Below the pieces are notes generated by a model. That model saw nothing but the letters and a program-made list of their open reading frames with translations, had not been told where the DNA came from and searched no databases. The position numbers and the translations under genes were made by a program. A stretch of 64,000 nucleotides of DNA from Psychrobacter fulvigenes (GTDB lineage: Bacteria > Pseudomonadota > Gammaproteobacteria > Pseudomonadales > Moraxellaceae), in NCBI RefSeq assembly GCF_904846155.1, contig NZ_CAJGZP010000001.1, positions 2,790,001-2,854,000 on the forward strand. Reading direction: 5' to 3'. Below, in pieces: positions 19,048-27,024 of the stretch; position 1 is the first letter of the stretch; each line of letters starts with the position of its first letter.

Positions 19048-19659
19048 TTACCTTTTAGGAAACCTCTCTCGCGTAGACAACTTTTTAAGATACCTCTCAA
19101 CCTGCTCAGGCAACTCAACGCCAAGCATCTTTAGCCAATTAAAAAGGTGATGATAATAAATGTCTGCCAGCGTAAAACTATCCCCTGCTATATATTCTTG
19201 GCTCTCTAACCAAGCGTAAGCAATTGGTAGCGCATTTTGAATACACTTCATGCAATTCTCAGCCGTACCTTCGGGCCAGTTCTCAAAGTTTTGTAGGACT
19301 TTAATTTTGGTTAGTATCCATAGATAACTTTCCATCTCAATCATGCCAAAGGAGATGACTTGTCGCAGTTTATAATTTTTCTCCGCATAATTCTCATCGT
19401 CTAAACTTGGGGTTAGCGGCTTATCGGTATGCAAGTCATTTAGATATTCAATAATAGCCAATGATTCAGTGAAGTGTTTGCCATTATGGGTCAGCGCTGG
19501 GATTTTACCAAAGGGATTAATTGCCAAAAACTCAGGGCTTCTTTGCTCACCTTTTTTGGCGTCTATTGCTTTAACTTCATAATCAAAGCCAAGCTCTTGT
19601 AGTGCCCAAACGACAGTTTCTGCTCGACTTGGATGAGTATATTTATAAAGTGTAATCAC
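19048..19659 (-). CDS. Glutathione S-transferase family protein
   Basis: A cytoplasmic two-domain protein of about 203 aa. The thioredoxin-like N-terminal half has ITLYKYTHPSRAETV, the cis-Pro loop GKIPAL and the glutathione gamma-glutamyl site ESLAIIEYL. The all-alpha C-terminal half has YIAGDSFTLADIYYHHLFNW with the N-capping motif. I prefer the GTG start at 19659, because an AAAGGAAA ribosome binding site lies correctly ahead of it; the ATG at 19677 would place that site inside the gene. Substrate unknown. No glutathione-related gene is nearby. Divergent from the macrodomain gene. Confidence 0.87.
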   Translation of the reverse strand: MITLYKYTHPSRAETVVWALQELGFDYEVKAIDAKKGEQRSPEFLAINPFGKIPALTHNGKHFTESLAIIEYLNDLHTDKPLTPSLDDENYAEKNYKLRQVISFGMIEMESYLWILTKIKVLQNFENWPEGTAENCMKCIQNALPIAYAWLESQEYIAGDSFTLADIYYHHLFNWLKMLGVELPEQVERYLKKLSTRERFPKR

Positions 19660-19795
19660 TAGAATTTTCCTTTTCATAGTTTATTTAGAATTTAATCAAT
19701 GACAACTTATTATACTCACATCATATACAAGTCATCGACTGCAAATCACTTAGAATAAATAAAACTCAGTACCGAATATTCAAAAGGATTCTGCT

Positions 19796-20404
19796 ATGTT
19801 AAATAGTCAAACCAAGCCACTTTTTCAAAAGCAAATATCAGTGTCCGACAATTCTAATGACAATACTGCTAGTCGCACGGTTACCTTATCAGTATTACAG
19901 GCGGATATCACCACGTTAAACGCTGACGCAATTGTGAACGCCGCCAATTCTAGCTTGCTTGGTGGCGGCGGTGTCGATGGCGCGATTCATCGAGCGGCGG
20001 GGCCTGAATTACTTGAGTATTGCCGTACACTAAATGGCTGCGTAACAGGCGATGCTAAAATCAGTCCGGCGTTTAAGTTGCCCTCTCAGTATGTGATTCA
20101 TACCGTAGGGCCTGTTTGGCATGGTGGCAATGATAATGAGGCAGCGTTATTAGCGAGTTGCTATCAAAGCTCGTTAGATTTAGCAGTTGAAAATGATGTG
20201 ACCAGCATTGCCTTTCCAGCGATTAGCACTGGTGTCTATGGCTATCCGCTGGAGCAAGCGACTAAAATTGCGATTGATACGGTTGAGGCATATGTACAAA
20301 GTGGCTTAGAGAAGAAAGCTGACTTTTCAATCCGTGAAATAATCTTTTGCTGTTTTTCAGCGACCGATGCCGCTGTTTATAAACAAATATTAGAGTCAAA
20401 ATAA
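19796..20404 (+). CDS. Macrodomain protein, probable O-acetyl-ADP-ribose deacetylase
   Basis: A 202-aa macrodomain of the MacroD/YmdB class, which removes acetyl or ADP-ribosyl groups linked to ADP-ribose. Diagnostic blocks are [36 protein letters not shown] (the catalytic Asp and glycine-rich loop), [21 protein letters not shown] and [13 protein letters not shown] roughly 30-residue hydrophilic N-terminal extension precedes the domain. No ADP-ribosyltransferase toxin is adjacent, so a housekeeping or stress role is more likely than an immunity role. The gene ends in a strong terminator shared with the convergent hemerythrin gene. Confidence 0.92.
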   Translation: MLNSQTKPLFQKQISVSDNSNDNTASRTVTLSVLQADITTLNADAIVNAANSSLLGGGGVDGAIHRAAGPELLEYCRTLNGCVTGDAKISPAFKLPSQYVIHTVGPVWHGGNDNEAALLASCYQSSLDLAVENDVTSIAFPAISTGVYGYPLEQATKIAIDTVEAYVQSGLEKKADFSIREIIFCCFSATDAAVYKQILESK

Positions 20405-20433
20405 CGTAAACTTTATGATATTGTGCAAAATAA

Positions 20434-20466
20434 AAAAATAGCCACTATCTACAGTGGCTATTTTTG
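20434..20466. terminator. Bidirectional terminator between the macrodomain and hemerythrin genes
   Basis: AAAAATAGCCACT (20434-20446) pairs perfectly with AGTGGCTATTTTT (20453-20465) around a 6-base loop, between convergent genes. Confidence 0.88.
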
Positions 20467-20502
20467 TGCGCTAACTTTGCAATTTATCAAAACATTTAGC
20501 AA

Positions 20503-20985
20503 TTAATCATCTGCATGGGTTTGCTCAAACTCAGCATGCTCAACTTGGTACAAAGCACCAAGACGCTGCTGCAAATCCGTATCCAAGATCTTCTTTGCTT
20601 GTTTGAAAAACTCATTTTCCTCTTCTTCTAAATGATGACGTACCTTATGAATCAAATCTGCACAAGTCTTATCCCACTTTTCTTGTCCAATACGGCCATC
20701 ATCTAAAGTCTCCATCATCTCATCCATTTCATGATGCTCAGTGATGGCATGACGCGACAAATCCAGACCTTTATCATGCTGCATGACTGGCACATAGAGA
20801 TGCCGCTCTTCCGCAGCGGCATGCGCCTGTAGCTCTAGCTTAAGGTCTTCATATACGGCTTTACGTTGGGCTTCACCTTCTGTTTTTTCGAGCTTATCGC
20901 ATAGCGCACGTTGTACTTCGTGCTTTTCAATTAAGGCATCAAAAATATCTTTTTTTAAGTCAACATCGGTATCGTTACTCATCAT
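20503..20985 (-). CDS. Hemerythrin HHE cation-binding domain protein
   Basis: A 160-aa all-helical protein that probably binds a di-iron centre through repeated His and Glu residues: LIEKHEVQRAL, HAAAEERHLYVPV, HAITEHHEMDEMM and VRHHLEEEENEFF. This matches the HHE domain arrangement. Relatives take part in oxygen, nitric-oxide or iron-stress responses, but the exact job is unknown. There is no signal peptide. The AAAGGAAATAA leader precedes an ATG pair (20985 and 20982). It is a single gene, upstream in the block from a flavoprotein transcribed the same way but with its own terminator. Confidence 0.9.
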   Translation of the reverse strand: MMSNDTDVDLKKDIFDALIEKHEVQRALCDKLEKTEGEAQRKAVYEDLKLELQAHAAAEERHLYVPVMQHDKGLDLSRHAITEHHEMDEMMETLDDGRIGQEKWDKTCADLIHKVRHHLEEEENEFFKQAKKILDTDLQQRLGALYQVEHAEFEQTHADD

Positions 20986-21069
20986 TTATTTCCTTTAATT
21001 ATTAAGGTTTTGATTTTTAGTTTTCCAAATATTTTTTCAAACACCCCAACATCATAACAATATTAAAAA

Positions 21070-21102
21070 AGCCCATTGTCAACTTTCAGTTAGCAATGGG
21101 CT
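21070..21102 (-). terminator. Terminator of the flavoprotein gene
   Basis: AGCCCATTG (21070-21078) pairs with CAATGGGCT (21094-21102), with inner AACT/AGTT pairing. The T run is on the minus strand, just beyond the 3' end of the 21135 gene. Confidence 0.82.
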
Positions 21103-21134
21103 ATATTTAGTTAAAACTATTGATTAAACATTGA

Positions 21135-22553
21135 TCATTCGGCCAAAGCCAAACCAAAGGGCAATCCTGCCGCTTCGGGGATGTGCTTGGCGATATCTTG
21201 CAGCGCGCTTTGAATAATTTCCTCCACGACGGGATGATAAAAAGCCAGCTGTAGTAGCGAGTGCGCTGTCTCCCCGCGCTCAATTGCCAAGGCTAATAGC
21301 TGCGCCACATGCTCGCCGCACACGCCTATCATGCTGGCGCCCAATAATTTTCCGCTACTTTTATCAGCGTAGAGTCGCAAGACGCCTTCTCGATCAGTCA
21401 ACACACGGCTGCGACCATTGGCTTGACTCGACGCTGTGCCAATCAAAACCTCATTCTCATTCAGCTCGTCAAAGCGCTTACCAACGCTAATCACGTCTGG
21501 GTTGGTAAAGGCAATCGCCAGTGGGGTTTTACGTTTAAAAGCCACTGGCTCAGGCTGTACCGCGTTATAACCAGCTATAGCGCCTTCATCCGCAGCTTCG
21601 TGCATGAGTGGACGATAGCCATTCACGTCTCCCACGATAAAGACAGGATGCGAGCCTACTTGCAGGGTGTTGATATCAAACAGCGGCTGTCCACGCTCAT
21701 CCAACTCAAACCCAGCTTCAGCTAAATTCAGCTGATCAGTATTGGGTCGTCGACCTAAAGCCACCAGCACTTTGTCTACCTGAACCTGCTTATCTCCTGC
21801 TTTGAGCAGTACACCTTGCTCAGCGCTAGCCAGTTCTGCTGGAGCGCCCAAATACAAGTGTATTTCTTTGGCAAATTCAGCCAGAGCAACCTCGCTTACC
21901 TCAGGGTCACTGATGCCAGCGACGGTATGTGCCATATCCGCGCCATGCACTTCGACACCTAAACGAGCCAGCGCCAAACCCATCTCTAACCCAATCGCAC
22001 CCAAACCCAATATGCCAATGGACTCGGGCAAGTCCTGCATCTCAAAAAACTCATCGGTAGTGATACAATGTTCGCTAAATGGCTTTAGAAACGCTGGCAT
22101 CACAGGACGCGAGCCATTGGCAATAATCACTGCCTTAGCTCTGACTTGCTGCGTGCCTGATGCTTGCTCAACTTCTAATAAGGTTGGCTCCAAAAAGCGC
22201 GCCCGTCCCATCATGAGATGCTCACCAGCGCCTTTCTTAGCATTCCCAGCTGCACTATTGGCAAACTGGTCACGCTGCTCGCGTAGCGCTTGCCAAGCCG
22301 CAGCACCATCTAAACGTAAATGCTCTGCACCGCTTATCCCATAGCGGGGAAACTCTTTTTGTGAGTGCCAAAACTCAGCGATGTGTAGCGCCACTTTTGA
22401 GGGCATACAGCCCACTCGTGCACAGGTTGTCCCAAGCGGACCACTATCAATCAACACAAAGCTTTTATTGCGACGGCGTATCTCTCTTAATGCATACATC
22501 CCGCCTGTACCAGCACCGATAATCGCCACATCCACATTCATCAACTTGGCCAT
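21135..22553 (-). CDS. Dihydrolipoamide dehydrogenase-like pyridine nucleotide-disulfide oxidoreductase
   Basis: A class I flavoprotein disulfide reductase of about 472 aa. The FAD motif is VAIIGAGTGGMYALREI, the redox disulfide is TTCARVGCMPSK (CxxxxC), the NAD(P) motif is GILGLGAIGLEMG, and the second FAD motif is VFIVGDVNGYRPLMHEA. The C-terminal active-site His-Glu pair is in FYHPVVEE. It resembles dihydrolipoamide dehydrogenase but is orphaned: no E1/E2 or glycine-cleavage genes are near, so it may not serve a 2-oxoacid complex. A mercuric or trypanothione-type role is not supported by motifs. I prefer the ATG at 22553, six bases after GGAG; the ATG at 22559 abuts that site. Confidence 0.88.
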   Translation of the reverse strand: MAKLMNVDVAIIGAGTGGMYALREIRRRNKSFVLIDSGPLGTTCARVGCMPSKVALHIAEFWHSQKEFPRYGISGAEHLRLDGAAAWQALREQRDQFANSAAGNAKKGAGEHLMMGRARFLEPTLLEVEQASGTQQVRAKAVIIANGSRPVMPAFLKPFSEHCITTDEFFEMQDLPESIGILGLGAIGLEMGLALARLGVEVHGADMAHTVAGISDPEVSEVALAEFAKEIHLYLGAPAELASAEQGVLLKAGDKQVQVDKVLVALGRRPNTDQLNLAEAGFELDERGQPLFDINTLQVGSHPVFIVGDVNGYRPLMHEAADEGAIAGYNAVQPEPVAFKRKTPLAIAFTNPDVISVGKRFDELNENEVLIGTASSQANGRSRVLTDREGVLRLYADKSSGKLLGASMIGVCGEHVAQLLALAIERGETAHSLLQLAFYHPVVEEIIQSALQDIAKHIPEAAGLPFGLALAE

Positions 22554-22754
22554 ATTCATCTCCAGTCACTTTACGAACAGCTCTAGATGCCAACAAAAGC
22601 ATCGTTAGCATTTTTTATATTTATAAACACATCACTAAATATACCATACTTACAAACATAATATTTTAACGTATATTGTATACAGAACAAATTATACTAG
22701 CGTCTCACGCACTCTCTTAAATAGTGACAGTCAATTCGGAGATTACTTTTATCT

Positions 22755-23066
22755 TTATGAAAATAAACCTTGCAGTAAAATGGCGATAAAAAACCCACCC
22801 TGCACTGCGTAGGCAAACTGACAGCCCTTGAAGTTGAAACCTTCAGACTCATCAATATGACCACGAAAATAAACCCTTCCATATTTAATGCTTCTGACTA
22901 GCTGATATTCAACAAACAGTAGTAGCACAATTAATGCTAAATACACTATTGCCTCTCCACCAAAACCAGATGGTGTTATCTTTATATTTTTAAAAATAAA
23001 TAGAGGCATAATAACCCCTAACAGATGACCCACAATAATTGTTAACATATATTTAAACTCAAACAA
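22755..23066 (-). CDS. Small predicted membrane protein, unknown function
   Basis: 103 aa with three predicted membrane helices: about 5-25 (YMLTIIVGHLLGVIMPLFIF), 38-58 (AIVYLALIVLLLFVEYQLV) and 85-101 (FAYAVQGGFFIAILLQGL). A polar stretch (GRVYFRGHIDESEGFNFKGC) links the last two. I do not recognise the family. The start has only a weak ribosome binding site. It lies between two minus-strand genes without tight spacing. The hydrophobic pattern makes it plausible as a real gene. Confidence 0.6.
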   Translation of the reverse strand: MFEFKYMLTIIVGHLLGVIMPLFIFKNIKITPSGFGGEAIVYLALIVLLLFVEYQLVRSIKYGRVYFRGHIDESEGFNFKGCQFAYAVQGGFFIAILLQGLFS

Positions 23067-23156
23067 ACCTGCAAATGTAAAGCGCTGAACGTATCAATAA
23101 GCATTTAAGCTAAACGGCAGTTACACAGATTCTGGGACACCCTTGACCCCTTCAAT

Positions 23157-23816
23157 CTACAATAACCCTGCCAAAAATTTCAAATCCTCCCCCATCATAA
23201 CGAACAACAATCCCGCCATATTAATCACCACGGTCAAATAATACGCCATGCGAAATTCAGGCTTTTGTGACTTATGACGCAGATAAGTCTGCGCGACCAT
23301 TGCGCCAACCCAGCCACCAAGCGCACTGAGCAAATGCAGCGTTGATTCAGGCGTACGCCAGTCATTGCTCTGTGCAGCGGCTTTGTCTTTGGCATACATC
23401 GCATAGGTGATGACTCCTAATGCTATATACCAACCTATCACTAGCCAGCTCAGTTTATCTGTCGCCGCTAATAAGATTAAGACGCCATAAAAGCCCACGC
23501 CCATAAACAAACGTTTTCTCTGTCCTGCTTCAAAGTCCGCTTGCGCACTGCGTTTGTGATTACGCTGACGGATTTGCTGGTTTTTTTGTGTCATTTTTTG
23601 CTGTACAAAGGCCAGCTCTTGTACCTGTTTGGCTTGCATACGCCCTTGGCTGTCTTGCCTGATAATAAAAACCACTTGCTCGCCCACCTCAGGACGGCGC
23701 TGCGCTTTAAACTCGCTGACATGAAAGAATACTGACTCGCCAGCTTCAGTTTCAATAAAACCAAAGCCTTTATCGTCTTGCCATTTTTTAATTTGGCCTT
23801 GTTGTCTGTTTGCCAT
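23157..23816 (-). CDS. Cold-shock domain fused to a DUF1294 membrane domain
   Basis: A 219-aa protein. Residues 1-65 form a cold-shock nucleic-acid-binding domain: GQIKKWQDDKGFGFIETEAG (RNP1-like KGFGFI) and VFFHVSEF (RNP2-like). A basic linker with many Gln and Arg follows. The C-terminal half is the DUF1294 module with about four membrane helices and its typical YAMYAKDKAAA, W-R-T-P-E and LGGWVGAMVAQ motifs. This architecture is known in several gammaproteobacteria; the function is not established. A membrane-tethered RNA- or DNA-binding role is the simplest reading. GGAGGCGAA precedes the ATG. Divergent from fkpB. Confidence 0.9.
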   Translation of the reverse strand: MANRQQGQIKKWQDDKGFGFIETEAGESVFFHVSEFKAQRRPEVGEQVVFIIRQDSQGRMQAKQVQELAFVQQKMTQKNQQIRQRNHKRSAQADFEAGQRKRLFMGVGFYGVLILLAATDKLSWLVIGWYIALGVITYAMYAKDKAAAQSNDWRTPESTLHLLSALGGWVGAMVAQTYLRHKSQKPEFRMAYYLTVVINMAGLLFVMMGEDLKFLAGLL

Positions 23817-23968
23817 TTCGCCTCCAGTTCCTCTTTAGATACGGCTGATATCTTACCCTATTTGCGTTACACTATTGACGCTTACATACTTGCGCATTTA
23901 GCTTATCATTTCTTAACGTTTATCAATTTAACAACCCATCTCTACCTTATTAAAAATGGCTATTAATT

Positions 23969-24478
23969 ATGACCCAACCTAAAAACTCACCCCAATTTAT
24001 CAATCCCAATGAAGACACGCGCATCGCTTATGGCAGCCTTGTTAAGCTACATTTTGAAGTATCGCTAGAAAACGGCACCGTCATTGACTCAACATTTAGC
24101 CGTGATGCACCCGTTACTTTAACCATTGGCGACGAGAGCTTATTGCCTGGTTTTGAGCAGGTGCTGATGAACCTACGTGCTGGCGACACTCGCTCCGCTC
24201 ACCTAGATCCTGAACAAGCCTTTGGTGACTGGAACCCCGAAAACGTACAACACTTCAGCCATGCTCAGTTTGCCCTGGCCGCTGATAAGCCTGAAATCGG
24301 CATGTTGATCGAGTTTGAAGACAAAGGTAAAAACACTCTACCAGGGACAGTTAGTGCCATCACTGAAGATGAAATCGAGGTAGATTTTAATCATCCACTG
24401 GCTGGACAGTCAGTATTATTCAAAGTACAAATTTTTCAAGTCACACCACCAGGTGTCACCGGCGTGCAACTCATGTAG
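23969..24478 (+). CDS. fkpB: FKBP-type peptidyl-prolyl isomerase (FkpB/SlpA-like)
   Basis: A 169-aa cytoplasmic FKBP with an IF (inserted flap) domain. It catalyses cis-trans isomerisation at proline and acts as a chaperone. Motifs are VKLHFEVSLENGTVIDSTF, LTIGDESLLPGFEQVLMNLRAGD, and the flap-to-core return DFNHPLAGQSVLFKVQIF, all typical of FkpB/SlyD. The His-rich metal tail of SlyD is absent, favouring FkpB. In many gammaproteobacteria fkpB directly follows ileS-lspA; here about 5.9 kb separates them. No clear Shine-Dalgarno is seen before the ATG. Confidence 0.9.
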   Translation: MTQPKNSPQFINPNEDTRIAYGSLVKLHFEVSLENGTVIDSTFSRDAPVTLTIGDESLLPGFEQVLMNLRAGDTRSAHLDPEQAFGDWNPENVQHFSHAQFALAADKPEIGMLIEFEDKGKNTLPGTVSAITEDEIEVDFNHPLAGQSVLFKVQIFQVTPPGVTGVQLM

Positions 24479-24527
24479 TTTTTAAAAACGCTGCAAGTAC
24501 CAAACCAACATCAGAAAGGATACTCAT

Positions 24528-25568
24528 ATGCAATATCAATCGCTGCCGCAACTGAATGAAAAAGTCTCCAAAATCTGTTTGGGCACCATGACTTGGGCAC
24601 AGCAAAACACCGAAGACCAAGCCCACGCCCAAATGGATATGGCGCTCAGTGAGGGCGTTAACTTTTGGGATACGGCCGAGATGTATCCTTCACCTGTAGA
24701 TGAAGACAAGCAAGGCGACACCGAGCGTTACATCGGCAGTTGGTTTAAAAAGACGCAGCAGCGCGATAAAGTCATCCTTGCCAGCAAAATATCACCAGCA
24801 AGCTTTTTGCGTGACGGACAAACGCGTTATAACGCCAAGCATATCAGCGCTGCCCTTGATGACAATCTTCAGCGGCTACAAACCGATTATATTGATCTTT
24901 ATCAGCTGCATTGGCCTGAGCGTCAAACCAATTTTTTTAGTCAGCGTGGCTATAACGAAGACATGGCAGCGCAGCCTTTAGAGGGCTTAACATCATTTTT
25001 GGAAACCATTCAAGCACTTAACGATGAAATCAAAAAAGGCCGTATTCGCGCTTATGGTCTATCTAATGAGACGGCTTGGGGACTGATGCGCTACCTTTGC
25101 GAAGCGGAGAAAAATGGTTTAAAAGCGCCGATTACGGTACAAAATCCGTATAGCCTACTAAACCGCTTATATGAAGTGGGGATGGCAGAGATAGCCCATC
25201 GCGAAAACGTTGGCTTACTTGCCTACTCGCCGCTAGGGTTTGGGGTGTTGTCTGGCAAGTATCTTGGGGGCAAACGCCCAGCTGGTGCACGCTTAACCAA
25301 GTACGATTACTTTCAGCGTTATATCAATGAGCAAGCAAAATCAGCCACTGAACAATATGCAAAAATCGCCGATGACGCTGGTTTGGATATGGCACAAATG
25401 GCCTTGGCCTTTGTCAACTCGCGCTCGTTTGTCACCAGTAATATCATTGGCGCGACCACGCTTGAGCAGCTAAAGTCTAATATCGACAGTGTGCATCTGA
25501 CCTTGAGCACTGATGTGTTAGACGCCATCGAAGCGGTGCACACACGCCAGCCCAATCCATCGCCTTAG
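24528..25568 (+). CDS. tas: NADP(H)-dependent aldo-keto reductase (Tas-like)
   Basis: A 346-aa TIM-barrel oxidoreductase. Typical blocks are ICLGTMTWAQQNTEDQAHAQ, GVNFWDTAEMYPSP (catalytic Asp and Tyr), KVILASKIS (catalytic Lys), DLYQLHWPER (catalytic His), and the NADP-binding C-terminal region with VQNPYSLLNR and IIGATTLEQLKSNI. This block set matches E. coli Tas. The physiological substrate is unknown. It lies 49 bases after fkpB with its own AGAAAGGA site and may be cotranscribed with it. Confidence 0.9.
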   Translation: MQYQSLPQLNEKVSKICLGTMTWAQQNTEDQAHAQMDMALSEGVNFWDTAEMYPSPVDEDKQGDTERYIGSWFKKTQQRDKVILASKISPASFLRDGQTRYNAKHISAALDDNLQRLQTDYIDLYQLHWPERQTNFFSQRGYNEDMAAQPLEGLTSFLETIQALNDEIKKGRIRAYGLSNETAWGLMRYLCEAEKNGLKAPITVQNPYSLLNRLYEVGMAEIAHRENVGLLAYSPLGFGVLSGKYLGGKRPAGARLTKYDYFQRYINEQAKSATEQYAKIADDAGLDMAQMALAFVNSRSFVTSNIIGATTLEQLKSNIDSVHLTLSTDVLDAIEAVHTRQPNPSP

Positions 25569-25600
25569 ATTGATACCAAATAAGCTTTTATATTTATAAA

Positions 25601-25634
25601 AAAAGGCGCAAATCATAACGATTTGCGCCTTTTC
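25601..25634. terminator. Bidirectional terminator between tas and the acyltransferase gene
   Basis: AAAAGGCGCAAAT (25601-25613) pairs with ATTTGCGCCTTTT (25621-25633) around a short loop, between convergent genes. Confidence 0.88.
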
Positions 25635-25681
25635 TCAGTTGTCGTGACCATCTAACCTATCTTTACGATGCGTCTAAAGCT

Positions 25682-26482
25682 TTAAGCTTCAGGTGGCGTA
25701 CTTAATACACGGCTATGTAGCTCTGCCAGACCTTCTTGCATACGCTTTTGCAGCATATTGGTCATTTCACTCTTACTAAATCCGTTAGGATCTAACGGCT
25801 CAAGTGGTAGTACATAAGCGGTCACATCTTTACTATCGAGTACCTTTTTTATACTCTCTTTCATCGTCAGCTTGCCATAATACGGCAGCTCCTCACTGAG
25901 CGTGCCATCTTTATTGACATAAGCCAAGACCATTGGCTGTACAGGCACGCCAGCATCAATAGCAGCTTGCAGTAGCGTACCATGGATGCGTTTGACCTTT
26001 TTGCCATCAGTGGTAGTCGCTTCAGGGAAAAACACTACCGAAAATCCTTCATTCAAAAAACTGGCAATTTGTGTCGCTACTGAACCTACGTCACCAGAGC
26101 CACGCTTGATAAACACAGTCCCTGCTGCGTGAGCAAGCTTACCAAATACTGGCCAATCACCTATCTCTGCCTTCGATAAGAAAAAGGCTGGGCTTACTGA
26201 ACCCACGATAGGTATATCCATCCATGAGACGTGATTGGAGACCCAGAGACCATGATGCTGCGGCACAGGTTCAACTTGCACGATTTTAACGCCAAATGAG
26301 CCTGCCATCTTGCGACAAAAGGTCTGAATATAACGTGGCAGTGTCTCGCGTGGTGGCTCACGGAAGGCGCCAATACGTTGAGCTGTGCGTAGTCCGCCCG
26401 CAATGGTGGTACCCATGCCAGCGATTTGCTTACCACGGCCTAACTGTTTTCTGAGTGAAAAGCCTGACTTAGATTGGCTCAT
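25682..26482 (-). CDS. 1-acyl-glycerol-3-phosphate acyltransferase-like (PlsC family)
   Basis: A 266-aa membrane-associated lysophospholipid acyltransferase. The catalytic HX4D motif is NHVSWMDIP, motif II is VFIKRGSGDV and motif III is FFPEATTTDGKKV (EGT replaced by EAT). The N-terminus is basic with an interfacial hydrophobic stretch. The family acylates lysophosphatidate or related lysolipids at sn-2. The divergent EAT motif, and the length slightly above that of classic PlsC, suggest a paralogue with a different acceptor, perhaps an ornithine-lipid OlsA-type or lyso-lipid recycling enzyme. GAGGG precedes the ATG. Single gene. Confidence 0.87.
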   Translation of the reverse strand: MSQSKSGFSLRKQLGRGKQIAGMGTTIAGGLRTAQRIGAFREPPRETLPRYIQTFCRKMAGSFGVKIVQVEPVPQHHGLWVSNHVSWMDIPIVGSVSPAFFLSKAEIGDWPVFGKLAHAAGTVFIKRGSGDVGSVATQIASFLNEGFSVVFFPEATTTDGKKVKRIHGTLLQAAIDAGVPVQPMVLAYVNKDGTLSEELPYYGKLTMKESIKKVLDSKDVTAYVLPLEPLDPNGFSKSEMTNMLQKRMQEGLAELHSRVLSTPPEA

Positions 26483-27024
26483 CTGTATCCCTCACGATTA
26501 GATAACTGTTGGATAACTATATAAGTAACTATAAAAAGCTTGCTTCCAGCTTAGCGTTAAAAATCGCTATTTTAGCAGCAAAAAACGAGACAAGTATAAC
26601 AAAATTATGGCAGCTGAGTGACTATTTGTTCACTGAATTTTGGTTTACTAAGATTCTACTACCACAGCTTTCTACTTTTTGGGTTACGCTTTTGGGTCAC
26701 GTTGCATCAAATAGTCATCGGCAGCACAGATAATTGTCTGAATCTAAATGGAGTACCTTTCATAGCGAACGTTTCATATTCGCACACTTGTTACTTGTTA
26801 CTTTATACTTGATACTAGCCCATCCAATGGTCTACTCTGTAACATAAAGCCATCGATAATTATAATTATACGCTTTAATATCAGCCTACAAGACCGCATA
26901 TAAACAGCTAACTGAACGCTACTACCACATTATAATTTAAGCTTGATTGAACTCTTAAAGCTTGATTGAACTTTTAAAAATAGAACCGTAGCGACTTATT
27001 TATTTTATTCATAGGTGATACTCT
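26483..27024. other. Divergent intergenic region upstream of hflX
   Basis: About 540 AT-rich bases with only short unconvincing ORFs. Near its end is a two-copy tandem repeat of a 19-base unit (26939-26957 and 26958-26976; AAGCTTGATTGAACTCTTA and one-base variant). No RNA gene seen. Confidence 0.5.
26939..26976. repeat. 19-bp tandem duplication upstream of hflX
   Basis: Two adjacent units, AAGCTTGATTGAACTCTTA and AAGCTTGATTGAACTTTTA, differ at one position. They end about 50 bases before the hflX start. Confidence 0.8.

Noticed and set aside
26509..26812. Two overlapping small plus-strand ORFs
   Set aside because: Overlap in different frames, lack start signals and show no recognisable protein features.
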